From Bacteroidales bacterium (lineage in GTDB: Bacteria > Bacteroidota > Bacteroidia > Bacteroidales > VadinHA17): a stretch of 64,000 nt of DNA. A program made the position numbers and the translations under genes. The DNA lies in the NCBI GenBank assembly GCA_003141895.1, contig PLNT01000040.1, positions 118,249 to 182,248 on the forward strand. The letters run 5' to 3'. Positions 37,407 to 47,208 of this stretch are shown one piece after another. How positions within the stretch are numbered: the first letter of the stretch is position 1; every line of letters begins with the position of its first letter. The notes beneath the pieces are model-generated. The model searched no databases and was not told where the DNA came from. It was given only the letters and a program-made list of their open reading frames with translations.

Positions 37407-38561
37407 ATGAAGTCCCGTATACCATGTTATATTAAGGTGATCCTAATAGGTATAACCTTATCAATATCAGAATCCGCTTTCTCTCAGAACGATACAATAT
37501 CAAAATCTGATTCTGTTTTATTAAAACAGATTGAGAAGCAAATGAATAGCCAGGATCAGAGTCAGAAAGCAGCTCCGACACGCGTAGCTCCATCCACCCT
37601 TCCTGATATAAGTGTTATAGGAGACTTTCAGACCTCATATAAAAATAATACCAAACATAATTTCGATGCAGGAATTAATGAGGCGGAACTATCCCTTCAG
37701 TCGGTAGTGGATCCTTATGCGCGAGCAGATTTCTTTTTCACGGTTGGGAAAGATCCGGCAACGGGAAAGTTCACTTTTGATCTTGAGGAAGGATACCTCA
37801 CGACATTGTCTTTACCAGCTCATCTGCAATTAAAAGTAGGAAAGTTCAGAAGTGCCCTGGGGAGGATCAACCCGGTTCATCCTCATGCCTTGCCATTTAT
37901 AAGTCTGCCGACAGCATATGAAAATTATTTTGGTGAGGGGATTAATGACGAAGGAGCTTCGTTAAGCTGGCTAATTCCAAATTCTCTGTTTTATCAGGAG
38001 CTTGTGTTACAGGTTACTGACGGACCAATTGATAATCCAAGTTTTTCGAGGAGCGTTGGAAATACATATTTTGAGCTGGCACATTTAAAGAACTTTTTCG
38101 ATTTGTCGTCAAATGCAACACTTGAGGTTGGATTATCAGGCATGACAGGAGAGAACACCTTTAACCTGAGATCAAATATCGGAGCCTTCGATCTTACTTA
38201 CAAATGGAAACCTGTACAGTTTAATACCTACAAATCATTCACCTGGCAATCGGAAGCCTATTTCAGTAACGCAAACACTCCGAACGATAAGGTTGTAAAT
38301 TCTTTCGGAATGTACTCATTCATTAATTTCCAATTCACAAAACGCTTATTCTTCACCGGCATGTACAGCTATTCAAACAAACCATTCTCTGCAAGTATAT
38401 ACGAGAATTCTTATTCCGCTACCATAGGATGGTATGCAACAGAATTTCAGAAAATAGAAATTGAAGGAAAAACAACCTCAAGTAATGTTGAGGATGAACA
38501 AAACCAGGTTCTTCTCAGGTGGATTTTTGTCATAGGAACACACGGAGCGCATCAATATTAA
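37407..38561 (+). CDS. outer-membrane porin-like protein of the metal uptake set
   Basis: 384 residues with a signal peptide (ending ESAFSQN), a Ser/Gln linker, then alternating strands: VIGDFQTSYKNN, VDPYARADFFFTVGKD, QLKVGKFRSALGRINPVHPHALPFI. The sequence ends with aromatic-rich strands but not a C-terminal Phe. It is followed 7 bp later by the metal-binding protein, as seen for porin-like proteins next to znuA in other Bacteroidota. A metal or metallophore pore is inferred. Confidence 0.82.
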   Translation: MKSRIPCYIKVILIGITLSISESAFSQNDTISKSDSVLLKQIEKQMNSQDQSQKAAPTRVAPSTLPDISVIGDFQTSYKNNTKHNFDAGINEAELSLQSVVDPYARADFFFTVGKDPATGKFTFDLEEGYLTTLSLPAHLQLKVGKFRSALGRINPVHPHALPFISLPTAYENYFGEGINDEGASLSWLIPNSLFYQELVLQVTDGPIDNPSFSRSVGNTYFELAHLKNFFDLSSNATLEVGLSGMTGENTFNLRSNIGAFDLTYKWKPVQFNTYKSFTWQSEAYFSNANTPNDKVVNSFGMYSFINFQFTKRLFFTGMYSYSNKPFSASIYENSYSATIGWYATEFQKIEIEGKTTSSNVEDEQNQVLLRWIFVIGTHGAHQY

Positions 38562-38568
38562 AAATTAA

Positions 38569-39483
38569 ATGAAAATGAAAAGGAAATTAGGAATTGCAGT
38601 TATTATTCTCTTTAGTGCCGTGACATCTGCTCTGAGCGCAAACAAGATAAATGTGGTTACCACAACATCTGATTTGAGGAGTATCACTGAATTAATTGGT
38701 AAAGATAAAGTTGATGTTACTTCAATAGCTACCGGCTATCAGAATCCACATTTTGTTGATCCAAAACCAAGCTATATCATCAAATTATCGAGGGCCGATA
38801 TGTTTGTTACCGTCGGCCTGGATCTTGAAACAGGATGGTCGCCCCAGCTCTTGTCAAGCTCCCGCAATACTAAAATTCAGAAAGGAAGCAACGGTTATGT
38901 GGATGCCTCTGTCGGAGTGACTCTGCTACAGGTACCGTCAGTCATTAATCGTGGAGAAGGTGATATTCATATTTTTGGAAATCCACACTATTGGCTTGAC
39001 CCGGTAAACGGGAAGCAAATAGCCAGAAATATCTGCGACGGACTTGAAAAAATTTCTCCCGAGAACAAATCTTTTTTTGAAGAGAATCTAATTGCATTTG
39101 ATTCTAAAATTGATCTCAAACTAAAAGACTGGACACAAAAAATGGCACAGTATAAAGGAGCAAAAATCATCGCATATCATAATGAATGGGTCTATTTTGA
39201 ACAACGATTCGGGCTGACAATAGTTGATTTTATGGAACCCAAGCCTGGCATACCTCCTACTCCGACACAACTTGTAAAAATTATTTCTGAAGTAAAAAGC
39301 AATGCTATCAAGGTAATAATCTCATCCCCTTATTTTACAACATCTTCTTCGGATGTAGTTTCACAGCAAACAGGTGCTAAAACGATAATACTTGCAACAT
39401 CAGTAGGAGCCTTTGATTCTATAAAGGATTATTTTGACCTCTTTGATTACAATATTGATAAGTTAATTCAGGGATTAAAATAA
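38569..39483 (+). CDS. metal ABC transporter substrate-binding protein (ZnuA/TroA-like)
   Basis: 304 residues with an N-terminal signal peptide. The cluster A-I metal ligands are present: His in QNPHFVDPKPS, His in FGNPHYWLDPV, His in AYHNEWVYF, and an acidic residue in the final SVGAFDSIKDY. There is no His-rich loop, which leaves zinc or manganese open. It delivers metal to the permease downstream. The spacing of 7 bp to the porin-like gene and about 40 bp to the permease suggests one operon. Confidence 0.93.
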   Translation: MKMKRKLGIAVIILFSAVTSALSANKINVVTTTSDLRSITELIGKDKVDVTSIATGYQNPHFVDPKPSYIIKLSRADMFVTVGLDLETGWSPQLLSSSRNTKIQKGSNGYVDASVGVTLLQVPSVINRGEGDIHIFGNPHYWLDPVNGKQIARNICDGLEKISPENKSFFEENLIAFDSKIDLKLKDWTQKMAQYKGAKIIAYHNEWVYFEQRFGLTIVDFMEPKPGIPPTPTQLVKIISEVKSNAIKVIISSPYFTTSSSDVVSQQTGAKTIILATSVGAFDSIKDYFDLFDYNIDKLIQGLK

Positions 39484-39524
39484 TAATTGTAACATTTTAA
39501 ATATAAATATATAAACTTAAAAGT

Positions 39525-40361
39525 ATGTTTCAGATGTTCCATTTGAATTTCATGGTGCAGGCACTCATAATTTCATTAATTACGGGTTTGTTCTTGTCAT
39601 ATCTTGGGGTTCATGTAGTAGGAAGAGGAATTGTCTTTGTTGATCTCGCCCTGGGTCAGATTTCATCATTTGGAGTTGCATTTGCAGCATTCCTTGGGTT
39701 GGGATTAACTACAATCCCTATAATTTTCACTCTGGTGGGTGCATTGCTGATTTCACTAATAGATATCAGGGATAAACGTTTGAAACTTGAAGCAGTCATT
39801 GGAATAATTTATGCTTTTGCTTCTGCAGCCACTGTAATGCTTATTTCAAAAACGCCTCATGGCGATTCTGATATTCAGGAAGTTTTATTTGGAAACATTC
39901 TTGCAGTCAGAAGGGATGAATTTATTATTACAACCATAGTGTTTGGTGGCCTGATTATTATGCACTCAATCCTTTACAAGAAGTTTTTTGAACTTACTGA
40001 AAATTACGAAACCGGAAAACCTGGTATAAAAAGATTCAGTCTCTGGAATTTCTTATTTTACATTTCAATTGGTTTGTCAATTGTATTCGCAGTAAAGCTC
40101 AGCGGAGTTATTCCTGTATTCTCTTATTTAATCATTCCGGCAGTCAGTGCAATTATGCTAGCACAATCGAATAAAGGGGTAGTAATAATTGCATTGCTGC
40201 TCAGTGCTTTGGGGAGTTTTGTAGGCTTAAATGTTTCTTTTCACTTCGACTTTCCTGCAGGATCTTCGATCGTGGCAACACTCGGATCTATTTTTGTACT
40301 GGTATCATTGGTTCCTCTGGCGAAGCATTTTTTCCCCAAAAAGGATAAACCGCTGTTTTGA
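39525..40361 (+). CDS. metal ABC transporter permease (ZnuB/TroC-like)
   Basis: 278 residues, about eight TM helices, with the family start MVQALIISLITGLFLSYLGVHVVGRGIVFVDLALGQISSFGVAFA (GRGIVFVDLALGQ marks the loop) and LSGVIPVFSYLIIPAVSAIML. It is the membrane half of the importer. The matching ATPase is not in the flanking DNA: the next gene, 200 bp away, is an ABC exporter. The energising subunit must be encoded elsewhere. Confidence 0.92.
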   Translation: MFQMFHLNFMVQALIISLITGLFLSYLGVHVVGRGIVFVDLALGQISSFGVAFAAFLGLGLTTIPIIFTLVGALLISLIDIRDKRLKLEAVIGIIYAFASAATVMLISKTPHGDSDIQEVLFGNILAVRRDEFIITTIVFGGLIIMHSILYKKFFELTENYETGKPGIKRFSLWNFLFYISIGLSIVFAVKLSGVIPVFSYLIIPAVSAIMLAQSNKGVVIIALLLSALGSFVGLNVSFHFDFPAGSSIVATLGSIFVLVSLVPLAKHFFPKKDKPLF

Positions 40362-40562
40362 AATTGCCTCTTATGGCTTTTGATAAAGATCTATAGGTTT
40401 CAACTCCAATCGATTTGTTATTCACAATTTCTTCTTAAAGAAAAACTGTCCAAAGTATTTATTGACATTAAAAAAATAACCGAAGAAGATAACCTCTGAT
40501 TAAAATATCCCGGTGTTATAAACGTCTAATTAAAATATGATACTCAACAAAACCCAATATAT

Positions 40563-42347
40563 ATGGAATCAGAAGTTTTAATGAATAACAGGAAGGGAAG
40601 AAAAGCCGGGAGCGGTCTCAGAGAGCTGCTTAAACTTTATCAGTTTCTCAAACCATATAGATGGAAATTTGCAATTGGTATGCTGTTTTTATTGATTTCA
40701 AGCGGTGCAAGTCTTATGTTCCCGAAGTTTCTAGGCAATATGGTTGATCTTGGAAACAAAGGAAAGATGATAAGCGAAATAAGTCTGACAGGACTTATCC
40801 TTCTTGCCATTATACTTGTTCAGGCCATTTTTTCTTATTCCCGTATTCGCCTTTTTGTTGAAGTTACAGAAAAGACACTGGCCTCTATCCGGCAACATCT
40901 GTATAACCATTTGATAAAGCTGCCAATGAGTTTTTTTGCTGTTCAGAGGGTAGGTGAGCTGAACAGCCGTATTTCGTCAGACATTTCTCTGCTGCAGGAT
41001 TCCCTTACCTCAACTCTTGCCGACCTGTTATCGCAGCTCATCTTAATAATAGGAGGAATAACCCTGATGACGATAAGTTCCTTCAAACTTACAATGTTCA
41101 TGCTGACAATCCTTCCTGCCGTGGCACTCTTTGCTTTCTTCTCAGGGAGAGCAATAAGGAGATATTCAAAAAAGGCTCAGGCACACGTTGCCGAATCAAA
41201 CACAATCGTGGAAGAAACCCTGCAGGGAATACAGAATGTGAAAGCCTTTACAAACGAGTTATTTGAAATAAAAAGATATCGTGAAAAAACCAACGAAGTA
41301 GCAAAAGCCGGCATAAAAGGCGGAAAATACCAGGCCTCAATGTCCTTTATAGTGCTGGCATTCTTTATTGCGATGGGAGCAGTGATATGGCGAGGAGCTA
41401 CACTTATAGCATCGGGACAAATGGAGGCAGGGCAGTTATTCACTTTTGTAATCTATTCTGGATTTATCGCAGGTAATATTGCTGGAATGGCTGGAGTCTA
41501 TACCCGCCTGCAAAAAGCCATCGGGGCTGCTGAGAAATTGCTGCTCCTTCTTGACGAGCCCGCAGAAAAACTGGATGAAGAATATATACACGATCCTGCC
41601 AACACCCTGGCCGGACAAATTTCTTTTGATGGGGTGGCTTTCGAATACCCGTCGAGGAAGGAAAATATTGTGCTGCGAAATGTAAGCTTTAATGTGGAAC
41701 CAGGACAACAAGTGGCTCTTGTAGGGCCGAGCGGGGCTGGAAAATCTACCATTGTTTCACTTTTACTGAAATTTTATGAACCTTCCAGCGGCGAAATTCT
41801 TTTTGATGGCCGTGACAGCCAGAGTTTCCCTCTTACTGCACTGCGAGCACAGATGGCCATTGTTCCGCAGGATGTGTTCCTGTTTGGTGGAACTATTCAT
41901 GAGAACATTGCATATGGAAAACCCGGATCATCAATTGATGAGATTATTGAAGCAGCCAAACAAGCAAATGCATGGGATTTTATCCAATCATTCCCTGATA
42001 AACTCAATACCATTGTTGGAGAAAGGGGAATACAATTGTCAGGGGGTCAGCGCCAGAGAATTGCTATTGCCCGGGCGGTCCTCAAGAATCCAAAAATACT
42101 GATACTTGATGAAGCAACTTCATCACTCGATTCCGAATCGGAAAGACTTGTCCAGGAAGCTCTGGATAAACTCATGAAAGGAAGAACATCTGTTGTAATT
42201 GCGCACCGCCTGGCTACAATACGAAATGCCGACAAAATAATTGTTCTTGATAATGGTACTATCCTTGAACAAGGCACACATACTGAACTGATTGCCAATA
42301 AAAACGGATTGTATAAGACGTTGACTGAACTGCAGTTTGCAGTTTGA
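40563..42347 (+). CDS. MsbA-like ABC exporter (fused TM-ATPase)
   Basis: 594 residues with one six-TM domain (residues 35-330) and one ATPase domain: Walker A GPSGAGKST, signature LSGGQRQR, Walker B ILILDEATSSLDSESE, H-loop VIAHRLATI. It forms a homodimer and exports lipids, lipid A precursors or drugs. It follows the metal transporter on the same strand but has a 200-bp gap. A strong terminator follows it. Confidence 0.94.
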   Translation: MESEVLMNNRKGRKAGSGLRELLKLYQFLKPYRWKFAIGMLFLLISSGASLMFPKFLGNMVDLGNKGKMISEISLTGLILLAIILVQAIFSYSRIRLFVEVTEKTLASIRQHLYNHLIKLPMSFFAVQRVGELNSRISSDISLLQDSLTSTLADLLSQLILIIGGITLMTISSFKLTMFMLTILPAVALFAFFSGRAIRRYSKKAQAHVAESNTIVEETLQGIQNVKAFTNELFEIKRYREKTNEVAKAGIKGGKYQASMSFIVLAFFIAMGAVIWRGATLIASGQMEAGQLFTFVIYSGFIAGNIAGMAGVYTRLQKAIGAAEKLLLLLDEPAEKLDEEYIHDPANTLAGQISFDGVAFEYPSRKENIVLRNVSFNVEPGQQVALVGPSGAGKSTIVSLLLKFYEPSSGEILFDGRDSQSFPLTALRAQMAIVPQDVFLFGGTIHENIAYGKPGSSIDEIIEAAKQANAWDFIQSFPDKLNTIVGERGIQLSGGQRQRIAIARAVLKNPKILILDEATSSLDSESERLVQEALDKLMKGRTSVVIAHRLATIRNADKIIVLDNGTILEQGTHTELIANKNGLYKTLTELQFAV

Positions 42348-42354
42348 AAAATTT

Positions 42355-42394
42355 AAAAAAATGAGTCACATTGCTGTAACTCATTTTTTTAAAT
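42355..42394 (+). terminator. intrinsic terminator of the ABC exporter
   Basis: ATGAGT, 12-nt loop, ACTCAT followed by a T7 tract; A-tract before the first arm makes it bidirectional in principle, and the minus-strand isomerase gene ends just after it. Confidence 0.75.
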
Positions 42395-42414
42395 CATCGT
42401 AAAACTGACAATTT

Positions 42415-43491
42415 TTACATAAGTATTTGTCTTGCATAATGTACACAGGTCTTAACCTCTTTTACTGAGTTTGACCAGGGTTTTACATCATATTCAAGTT
42501 CAATATCGCAAAAGATTGGCCATCCTTTCTGTTTGATCAGTAGAAGAATGTCTTCAATTGGAGATTGACCCTGACCCCAGACCTGGTTTGTGTTAGGAGG
42601 ATCTGTTTTGGGTCCGGTCTTATCTTTCATATGTATACTGACGATACGATCGTGATACTTTTCAATAATGGTATTTGGATGAATGCCAGTTGAACCAAAG
42701 AAATGACCTCCGTCAAAATTAAACATTACGGCAGGTGAGACCGCCATGAAATCGTCATACTTGAAACCTGGAATATCAGCAAATTGCATGTGCTGATGGA
42801 ATATTGCAAACATGCCATTCTTTTCAGCAAATGGAGCAAGTTTCTTTACATTGTCCATTGAGAGTTCTTCCGTAACCCCTTTGGCTCCCATAATTTTTGC
42901 GGCTTTAAATGCATAGTCGATCTCCTCATCCGACCATCTTGCGGGAGAAAACTTTACAATATGAATATTAATCCCGGCATCATCGAACAACTTACGTGCA
43001 GCTTCAAATTTTGACATTGGCAGAGCTAAACGCCAGGCTTTCATCTCTGTGTTGTATTTTGCAATTGTATCTTTCTGTTCCTGTGTCAGTTCGCGACGTT
43101 GTGGCGGAGGTGTTTTTGCCTCAGGAGTCCCTGCAGGGGCTTTAGGGGGTGGCGGAGGAGGTGCAAACATTGCCATCATTGGATTCTTTGGAGCTCCAAG
43201 ATACTCTTCGAGGTCACCACTCATCAGTTCAACTGAACTAATACCGGCAGCTAAACAATATTTGATAATATTTTCAGCGCCACTAGGTTGGTCACGCCAG
43301 CTGTAAGTAATTGCGCCCATCTGAACGCCACCGAACTTTGAATCAGGTTTTGCATCTGGTGTCGGCTTTGCCACAGGGTCCCTCTTAGAAGAAAATCTGA
43401 GAGGAACCATAGAGAAAGCTGCAAGGGCCGCTGTGCTGCCAAGAAACTTACGTCTTGAGAAACTTCTTTTTGATTCGTTATTTTTTTCCAT
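42415..43491 (-). CDS. Tat-exported sugar phosphate isomerase/epimerase-like protein
   Basis: 358 residues. A twin-arginine signal (SRRKFLGSTAALAAFSM) precedes a xylose-isomerase-like TIM barrel: ISSVELMSGDLEEYLG, VTEELSMDN, FAIFHQHMQF, FNFDGGHF and IVSIHMKDK, with Glu/His/Asp metal-site residues in the usual order. A Pro/Ala-rich insert of about 25 residues follows the first strand region and is not in the family core. It is 37 bp downstream of a Gfo/Idh/MocA gene; together they probably act on a sugar or inositol-type substrate in the periplasm. Confidence 0.88.
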   Translation of the reverse strand: MEKNNESKRSFSRRKFLGSTAALAAFSMVPLRFSSKRDPVAKPTPDAKPDSKFGGVQMGAITYSWRDQPSGAENIIKYCLAAGISSVELMSGDLEEYLGAPKNPMMAMFAPPPPPPKAPAGTPEAKTPPPQRRELTQEQKDTIAKYNTEMKAWRLALPMSKFEAARKLFDDAGINIHIVKFSPARWSDEEIDYAFKAAKIMGAKGVTEELSMDNVKKLAPFAEKNGMFAIFHQHMQFADIPGFKYDDFMAVSPAVMFNFDGGHFFGSTGIHPNTIIEKYHDRIVSIHMKDKTGPKTDPPNTNQVWGQGQSPIEDILLLIKQKGWPIFCDIELEYDVKPWSNSVKEVKTCVHYARQILM

Positions 43492-43528
43492 ATCCTTAAA
43501 TTTAAAGCATTAAATTATGACGAGATAA

Positions 43529-45067
43529 TTATAAGCTCCAGCCCTTTCTGTATTCATAGTGAAACAAGCTGTTAGCATCAGGAAGATTTGTAATCTTCAT
43601 GTTGGCAGCATCATATTCAAGGGTGATATTATCAAGCTGATGTTTTACTGCAATATTTGTAAGCAGCATTATCTCAGTCAATTTTGATGAGATTGAAAAA
43701 TCATTACATGATTTCTTTCCAGCTTTAATGGCACCAATCCAGTCTTCAAAGATATTACCTGTACGTGGTAACCAGGCATCAGGACCTTTAAAATCTGCGT
43801 TGGCAGGTATTAGCTCAGGCATTGCACCATGACTGCCGTGTGTAATAATTCCTTTTTCACCATAGTATGTGGCATCTTTCATGGCCCTTCCTGCTTCCAG
43901 GCCTTCGGGTCTGGGAGGTCTTAAACCGCCATCACACCATGTGACTGTTACTGCCGGCATATCTCCACGGGCAGGGAATTCATAGGTAACTACTTCGCAG
44001 AGCGGCATATAATCACTGCTATAAGGAGCACTTGTTGCCTGAATTTTAGTCGGCATGCCAAGATTCAGAGCCCAGATTGGAGCATCAAAAATATGAGCAC
44101 CCATATCACCCATTGCGCCAGTACCGTAATCCCATAATCCTCTCCAGTTGAAATGGAGTGCTTTGGGGTTATAAGGTTTTTCAGGTGCGGGGCCTAACCA
44201 GACGTCGTAATTAAGGTTTTGAGGAACAGGCATACCATCAGGTCTTTTAATATCTCCCTGTGGCCAGAATCCCATTGGACGATTGGTCGACAATTGAACC
44301 TCTTTAATCTTTCCAATTACTCCTGACTGAACCCATTCAACTGTCTTTCTTGTTCCTTCTGTAGCATGTCCCTGGTTTCCCATCTGAGTCACTACGCCTG
44401 TCTCCTTAGCAATTTCTGCAAGTTTGCGTACCTCAACAATTGTCTTTGCCATTGGTTTCTCGAGGTAAACATGCTTTTTAGCGCGCATGAATGCCGCTGC
44501 AATCATAGCATGGTTGTGATCGGGTGTTCCTATAAGCACAGCATCGATTGATTTTTCCTTGTCTAATAATTCGCGCCAGTCGCTATATATTTTAGCCTTG
44601 GGATATCCTTTGAAAATATAACCAGCATACTCGGAATCCACATCGCACAAAGCATAAATATTCGCCAGTTTGATGGGAGTTTTCCCCGCATCACCCATTT
44701 GCACGGTTGCATTCGTGTTTGCTCCGGGGCGTCCTCCGGGAGGAGGATTACGTTTCATCATTTCTGCCATTCTTGCTTCACGGGCGGCAATCTGTTCTTT
44801 TGTCATCGGACTGCCGTCAAAGTTCCTTTGAGGTCTAACTATGGGTACATCCGGAGTACAAATCTGTTGAATATCACCTCCACCCTGGCTCCCAACACCA
44901 ATACCTGCGACATTAATTATGTCACTTGGAGCAGTGTATCCTTTCCCTCCCAAAACATATCGGGGTAAAATTGTGAATGCCGCTGCTGCCGTAGCGGTAG
45001 TTCCCAGGAAGCTTCTTCTCGTGAGTTTGCCCTTGGAATTTTTCGCGTTAAGATTTTTCTTATTCAT
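43529..45067 (-). CDS. Tat-exported Gfo/Idh/MocA oxidoreductase
   Basis: 512 residues from ATG at 45067 (the longer upstream start lacks support). The twin-arginine signal LTRRSFLGTTATAAAAF is followed by the Rossmann segment INVAGIGVGSQGGGD, EKPMAKTIVEVRKLAEIA and TQMGNQGH, which mark the family. A glycine/proline-rich insert (NPPPGGRPGANTN) lies in the N-terminal half, similar in kind to the insert of the isomerase. NAD(P)-dependent sugar oxidation is likely; the periplasmic location implies a bound, glucose-fructose-oxidoreductase-like cofactor. First gene of the two-gene operon. Confidence 0.9.
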   Translation of the reverse strand: MNKKNLNAKNSKGKLTRRSFLGTTATAAAAFTILPRYVLGGKGYTAPSDIINVAGIGVGSQGGGDIQQICTPDVPIVRPQRNFDGSPMTKEQIAAREARMAEMMKRNPPPGGRPGANTNATVQMGDAGKTPIKLANIYALCDVDSEYAGYIFKGYPKAKIYSDWRELLDKEKSIDAVLIGTPDHNHAMIAAAFMRAKKHVYLEKPMAKTIVEVRKLAEIAKETGVVTQMGNQGHATEGTRKTVEWVQSGVIGKIKEVQLSTNRPMGFWPQGDIKRPDGMPVPQNLNYDVWLGPAPEKPYNPKALHFNWRGLWDYGTGAMGDMGAHIFDAPIWALNLGMPTKIQATSAPYSSDYMPLCEVVTYEFPARGDMPAVTVTWCDGGLRPPRPEGLEAGRAMKDATYYGEKGIITHGSHGAMPELIPANADFKGPDAWLPRTGNIFEDWIGAIKAGKKSCNDFSISSKLTEIMLLTNIAVKHQLDNITLEYDAANMKITNLPDANSLFHYEYRKGWSL

Positions 45068-45233
45068 AATAAAAGAATTATTGAATACTGGAAAATAAGT
45101 AATAGAGAACATAAAGTTAAATAAAATCCTGATCTACTCATATAATGCAGGATGTCAATTTATTCGATTTAATGATTTTTAACATAGAGAATAATATGTT
45201 GTTCACTGATCGATTTACTTCTGAAAATAAAAA

Positions 45234-45256
45234 ACCCGGATTTATTCAATCCGGGT
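45234..45256 (-). terminator. intrinsic terminator of amt-glnK
   Basis: ACCCGGAT and ATCCGGGT flank a 7-nt loop. On the minus strand the second arm runs into TTTTTATTTT, a good U-tract. It lies 37 bp after the glnK stop codon. Confidence 0.8.
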
Positions 45257-45292
45257 AAATATATTTAAACTCAATCGATACGCATTTAAAAG

Positions 45293-45637
45293 CTATATTG
45301 CAGTACCTCCTCTTTCACCGGTCCTGATCCTGATGCATTCTTCGAGAGGCGTGATGAATATTTTCCCGTCACCAACATTACCTGCACCGTTTGTCCGGGC
45401 GGCTTTTAGTATAGTATTTACGGTAATGTCAACAAAAGCATCATTTACTCCAATTTCAATTCTGATCTTCGGGATCAGATCGGGAATAATTATCTGTCCT
45501 CTGTACATCTCTTCAATCCTCTGTTGTCCGTGACCAGATACACGGCTGACTGTAATTCTTTTTATGTCAGCTTCAATAAGCGCTTCACGTACTTTATCAA
45601 GCTGAACTTCCCTGATGATTGCTGTTATAAGTTTCAT
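45293..45637 (-). CDS. glnK: P-II nitrogen regulatory protein
   Basis: 114 residues with the P-II core: MKLITAIIREVQLDKVREAL, T-loop with MYRG, and the TNGAGNVGDGKIFITPLEE and RTGERG nucleotide-binding segments. The normally uridylylated Tyr51 of enteric P-II is replaced (Ile50 here), while Tyr45 (=Tyr46) is kept. It therefore probably acts through ADP/ATP and 2-oxoglutarate rather than uridylylation. It is 7 bp downstream of amt and controls that channel. Confidence 0.95.
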   Translation of the reverse strand: MKLITAIIREVQLDKVREALIEADIKRITVSRVSGHGQQRIEEMYRGQIIIPDLIPKIRIEIGVNDAFVDITVNTILKAARTNGAGNVGDGKIFITPLEECIRIRTGERGGTAI

Positions 45638-45644
45638 TTTCTGA

Positions 45645-46976
45645 TTAACTTGGATTTAACATTCCATAACCTCTTTCTCCGTGATAAGCCCTGTCAAGAC
45701 CGGCCATCTCATCAGTCTCAGATGATTTGAATTTAATGAATTTATTCAGGATAAATATTATTACAAAAGTCATAACGGCGGCATAAATAATTGCTATCGT
45801 CACGGCCAATCCCTGCACCCCAAGCTGATTCCACAAAGTCCATTTCCCTCCGGCAGCTGCTTCTGCGTCGTGCATCCATGACGGACGGATGAAAAATGTC
45901 AGAAGAAGGGCTCCCACAATACCTCCTACTCCATGAATTCCAAAAGCATCAAGACTGTCATCATAACCCAATCTGTTCTTAAACTGGATAGCAGAATAGC
46001 ATATTAATGAAGCGAGCAGTCCGAGTATCATTGCACCGTAAGGCTGAACCACTCCTGCGGCCGGTGTTACTGCGACTAATCCTGCCAGAATTCCGGAAGC
46101 AAAACCAAGAGCTGTGGCTTTTCCCTGGTGCATGCCTTCAATCAGAATCCATGACAGAGCACCTGAAGCGGCTGCGACCTGTGTGGCTGTAAGTGCCTGG
46201 GCAGTACTTAAACCTGATGAAACGCTGCTCCCGGCATTGAAGCCAAACCATCCAACCCAGAGTAACCCAGCTCCCAGCATTGTGATTACCATGTTATTCG
46301 GACGAATGACCTGGTAAGGATATCCCCTCCTTGCACCAAGAAACAGAGCCGCAACCAAACCACTCACCCCTGCAGATATATGAACAACTGTCCCGCCTGC
46401 AAAATCGATTGCCCCTTTTGCACCGAGGTGGAACAGGAATCCATCAGAGGACCAAACCCAGTGACAAAGCGGATTATAAACCAGAAGGCTCCATATAGCT
46501 ATAAAGAAACAATAGGCCTTAAAGTTGACTCTTTCCGCAAATGCTCCGGCAATAAGAGCAGGAGTTATAATTGCAAATTTCCCCTGGAACATTGTGAAAA
46601 CATATTCCGGAACACCTGCATCTAATATGTTTGTATCAATTCCTTTGAGAAAAAAATAATTGGAATTCCAGCCAAACCAGCCTCCCATTACATTTTTCCC
46701 AAATGCCATACTATAACCTACAATTACCCATAAAACAGTAATGATTCCCATAGCAACAAAGCTGTGCATAATGGTTCCAAGCACATTTTTCGAACGAACC
46801 AGTCCGCCATAAAACATCGCCAGCCCAGGAATCATTAAAAGAACAAGAGCCGTGGAAGTCAGCATCCATGCTGTCGCCCCGGAATCAATGTGCGTATTAT
46901 CAGCAGCAAACAAGCCGCCACTACTGATGAAAATAAAAAACAAGATCAAAAGGTACCTTTTAGCAGAAGTCTTCAT
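45645..46976 (-). CDS. amt: ammonium transporter
   Basis: 443 residues from ATG at 46976, which opens a signal-like N-terminus (MKTSAKRYLLILFFIF), then eleven TM helices. The channel's two His residues are in VVHISAGVSGLVAALF and FGIHGVGGIVGALL, and the gating region in FTMFQGKFAIITPALIAGAFAERV. It takes up ammonium under nitrogen limitation and is regulated by the adjacent P-II protein. A phylum promoter lies 44 nt upstream of the start. Confidence 0.95.
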   Translation of the reverse strand: MKTSAKRYLLILFFIFISSGGLFAADNTHIDSGATAWMLTSTALVLLMIPGLAMFYGGLVRSKNVLGTIMHSFVAMGIITVLWVIVGYSMAFGKNVMGGWFGWNSNYFFLKGIDTNILDAGVPEYVFTMFQGKFAIITPALIAGAFAERVNFKAYCFFIAIWSLLVYNPLCHWVWSSDGFLFHLGAKGAIDFAGGTVVHISAGVSGLVAALFLGARRGYPYQVIRPNNMVITMLGAGLLWVGWFGFNAGSSVSSGLSTAQALTATQVAAASGALSWILIEGMHQGKATALGFASGILAGLVAVTPAAGVVQPYGAMILGLLASLICYSAIQFKNRLGYDDSLDAFGIHGVGGIVGALLLTFFIRPSWMHDAEAAAGGKWTLWNQLGVQGLAVTIAIIYAAVMTFVIIFILNKFIKFKSSETDEMAGLDRAYHGERGYGMLNPS

Positions 46977-47019
46977 TAATAAAAATTTACTCAAATCATA
47001 AAATATATCATTCTTATGG

Positions 47020-47027
47020 CAAAGATA
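47020..47027 (-). promoter_or_regulatory. putative -7 box of amt
   Basis: Complement TATCTTTG, 44 nt before the start codon; no clear -33 TTG at the right distance. Confidence 0.45.
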
Positions 47028-47208
47028 TACTTTTTTAGGGGGTGCATCTGATGTTTTTATGTATATTTTACTAACATATGTCATTTATTTAGGGGTATTA
47101 GTAATAATATTATTGTTTATTAGGACAATACCCTTTTAATTTATAATTTCTCAAAATAAATACGTTTCTCGGAAAAACCTTCCACAACCATATCATTTTA
47201 CAAAGCTG

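Noticed and set aside
40563..42347. ATPase for the metal importer
   Set aside because: It has its own six-TM domain and exporter-type sequence, and is separated by 200 bp.
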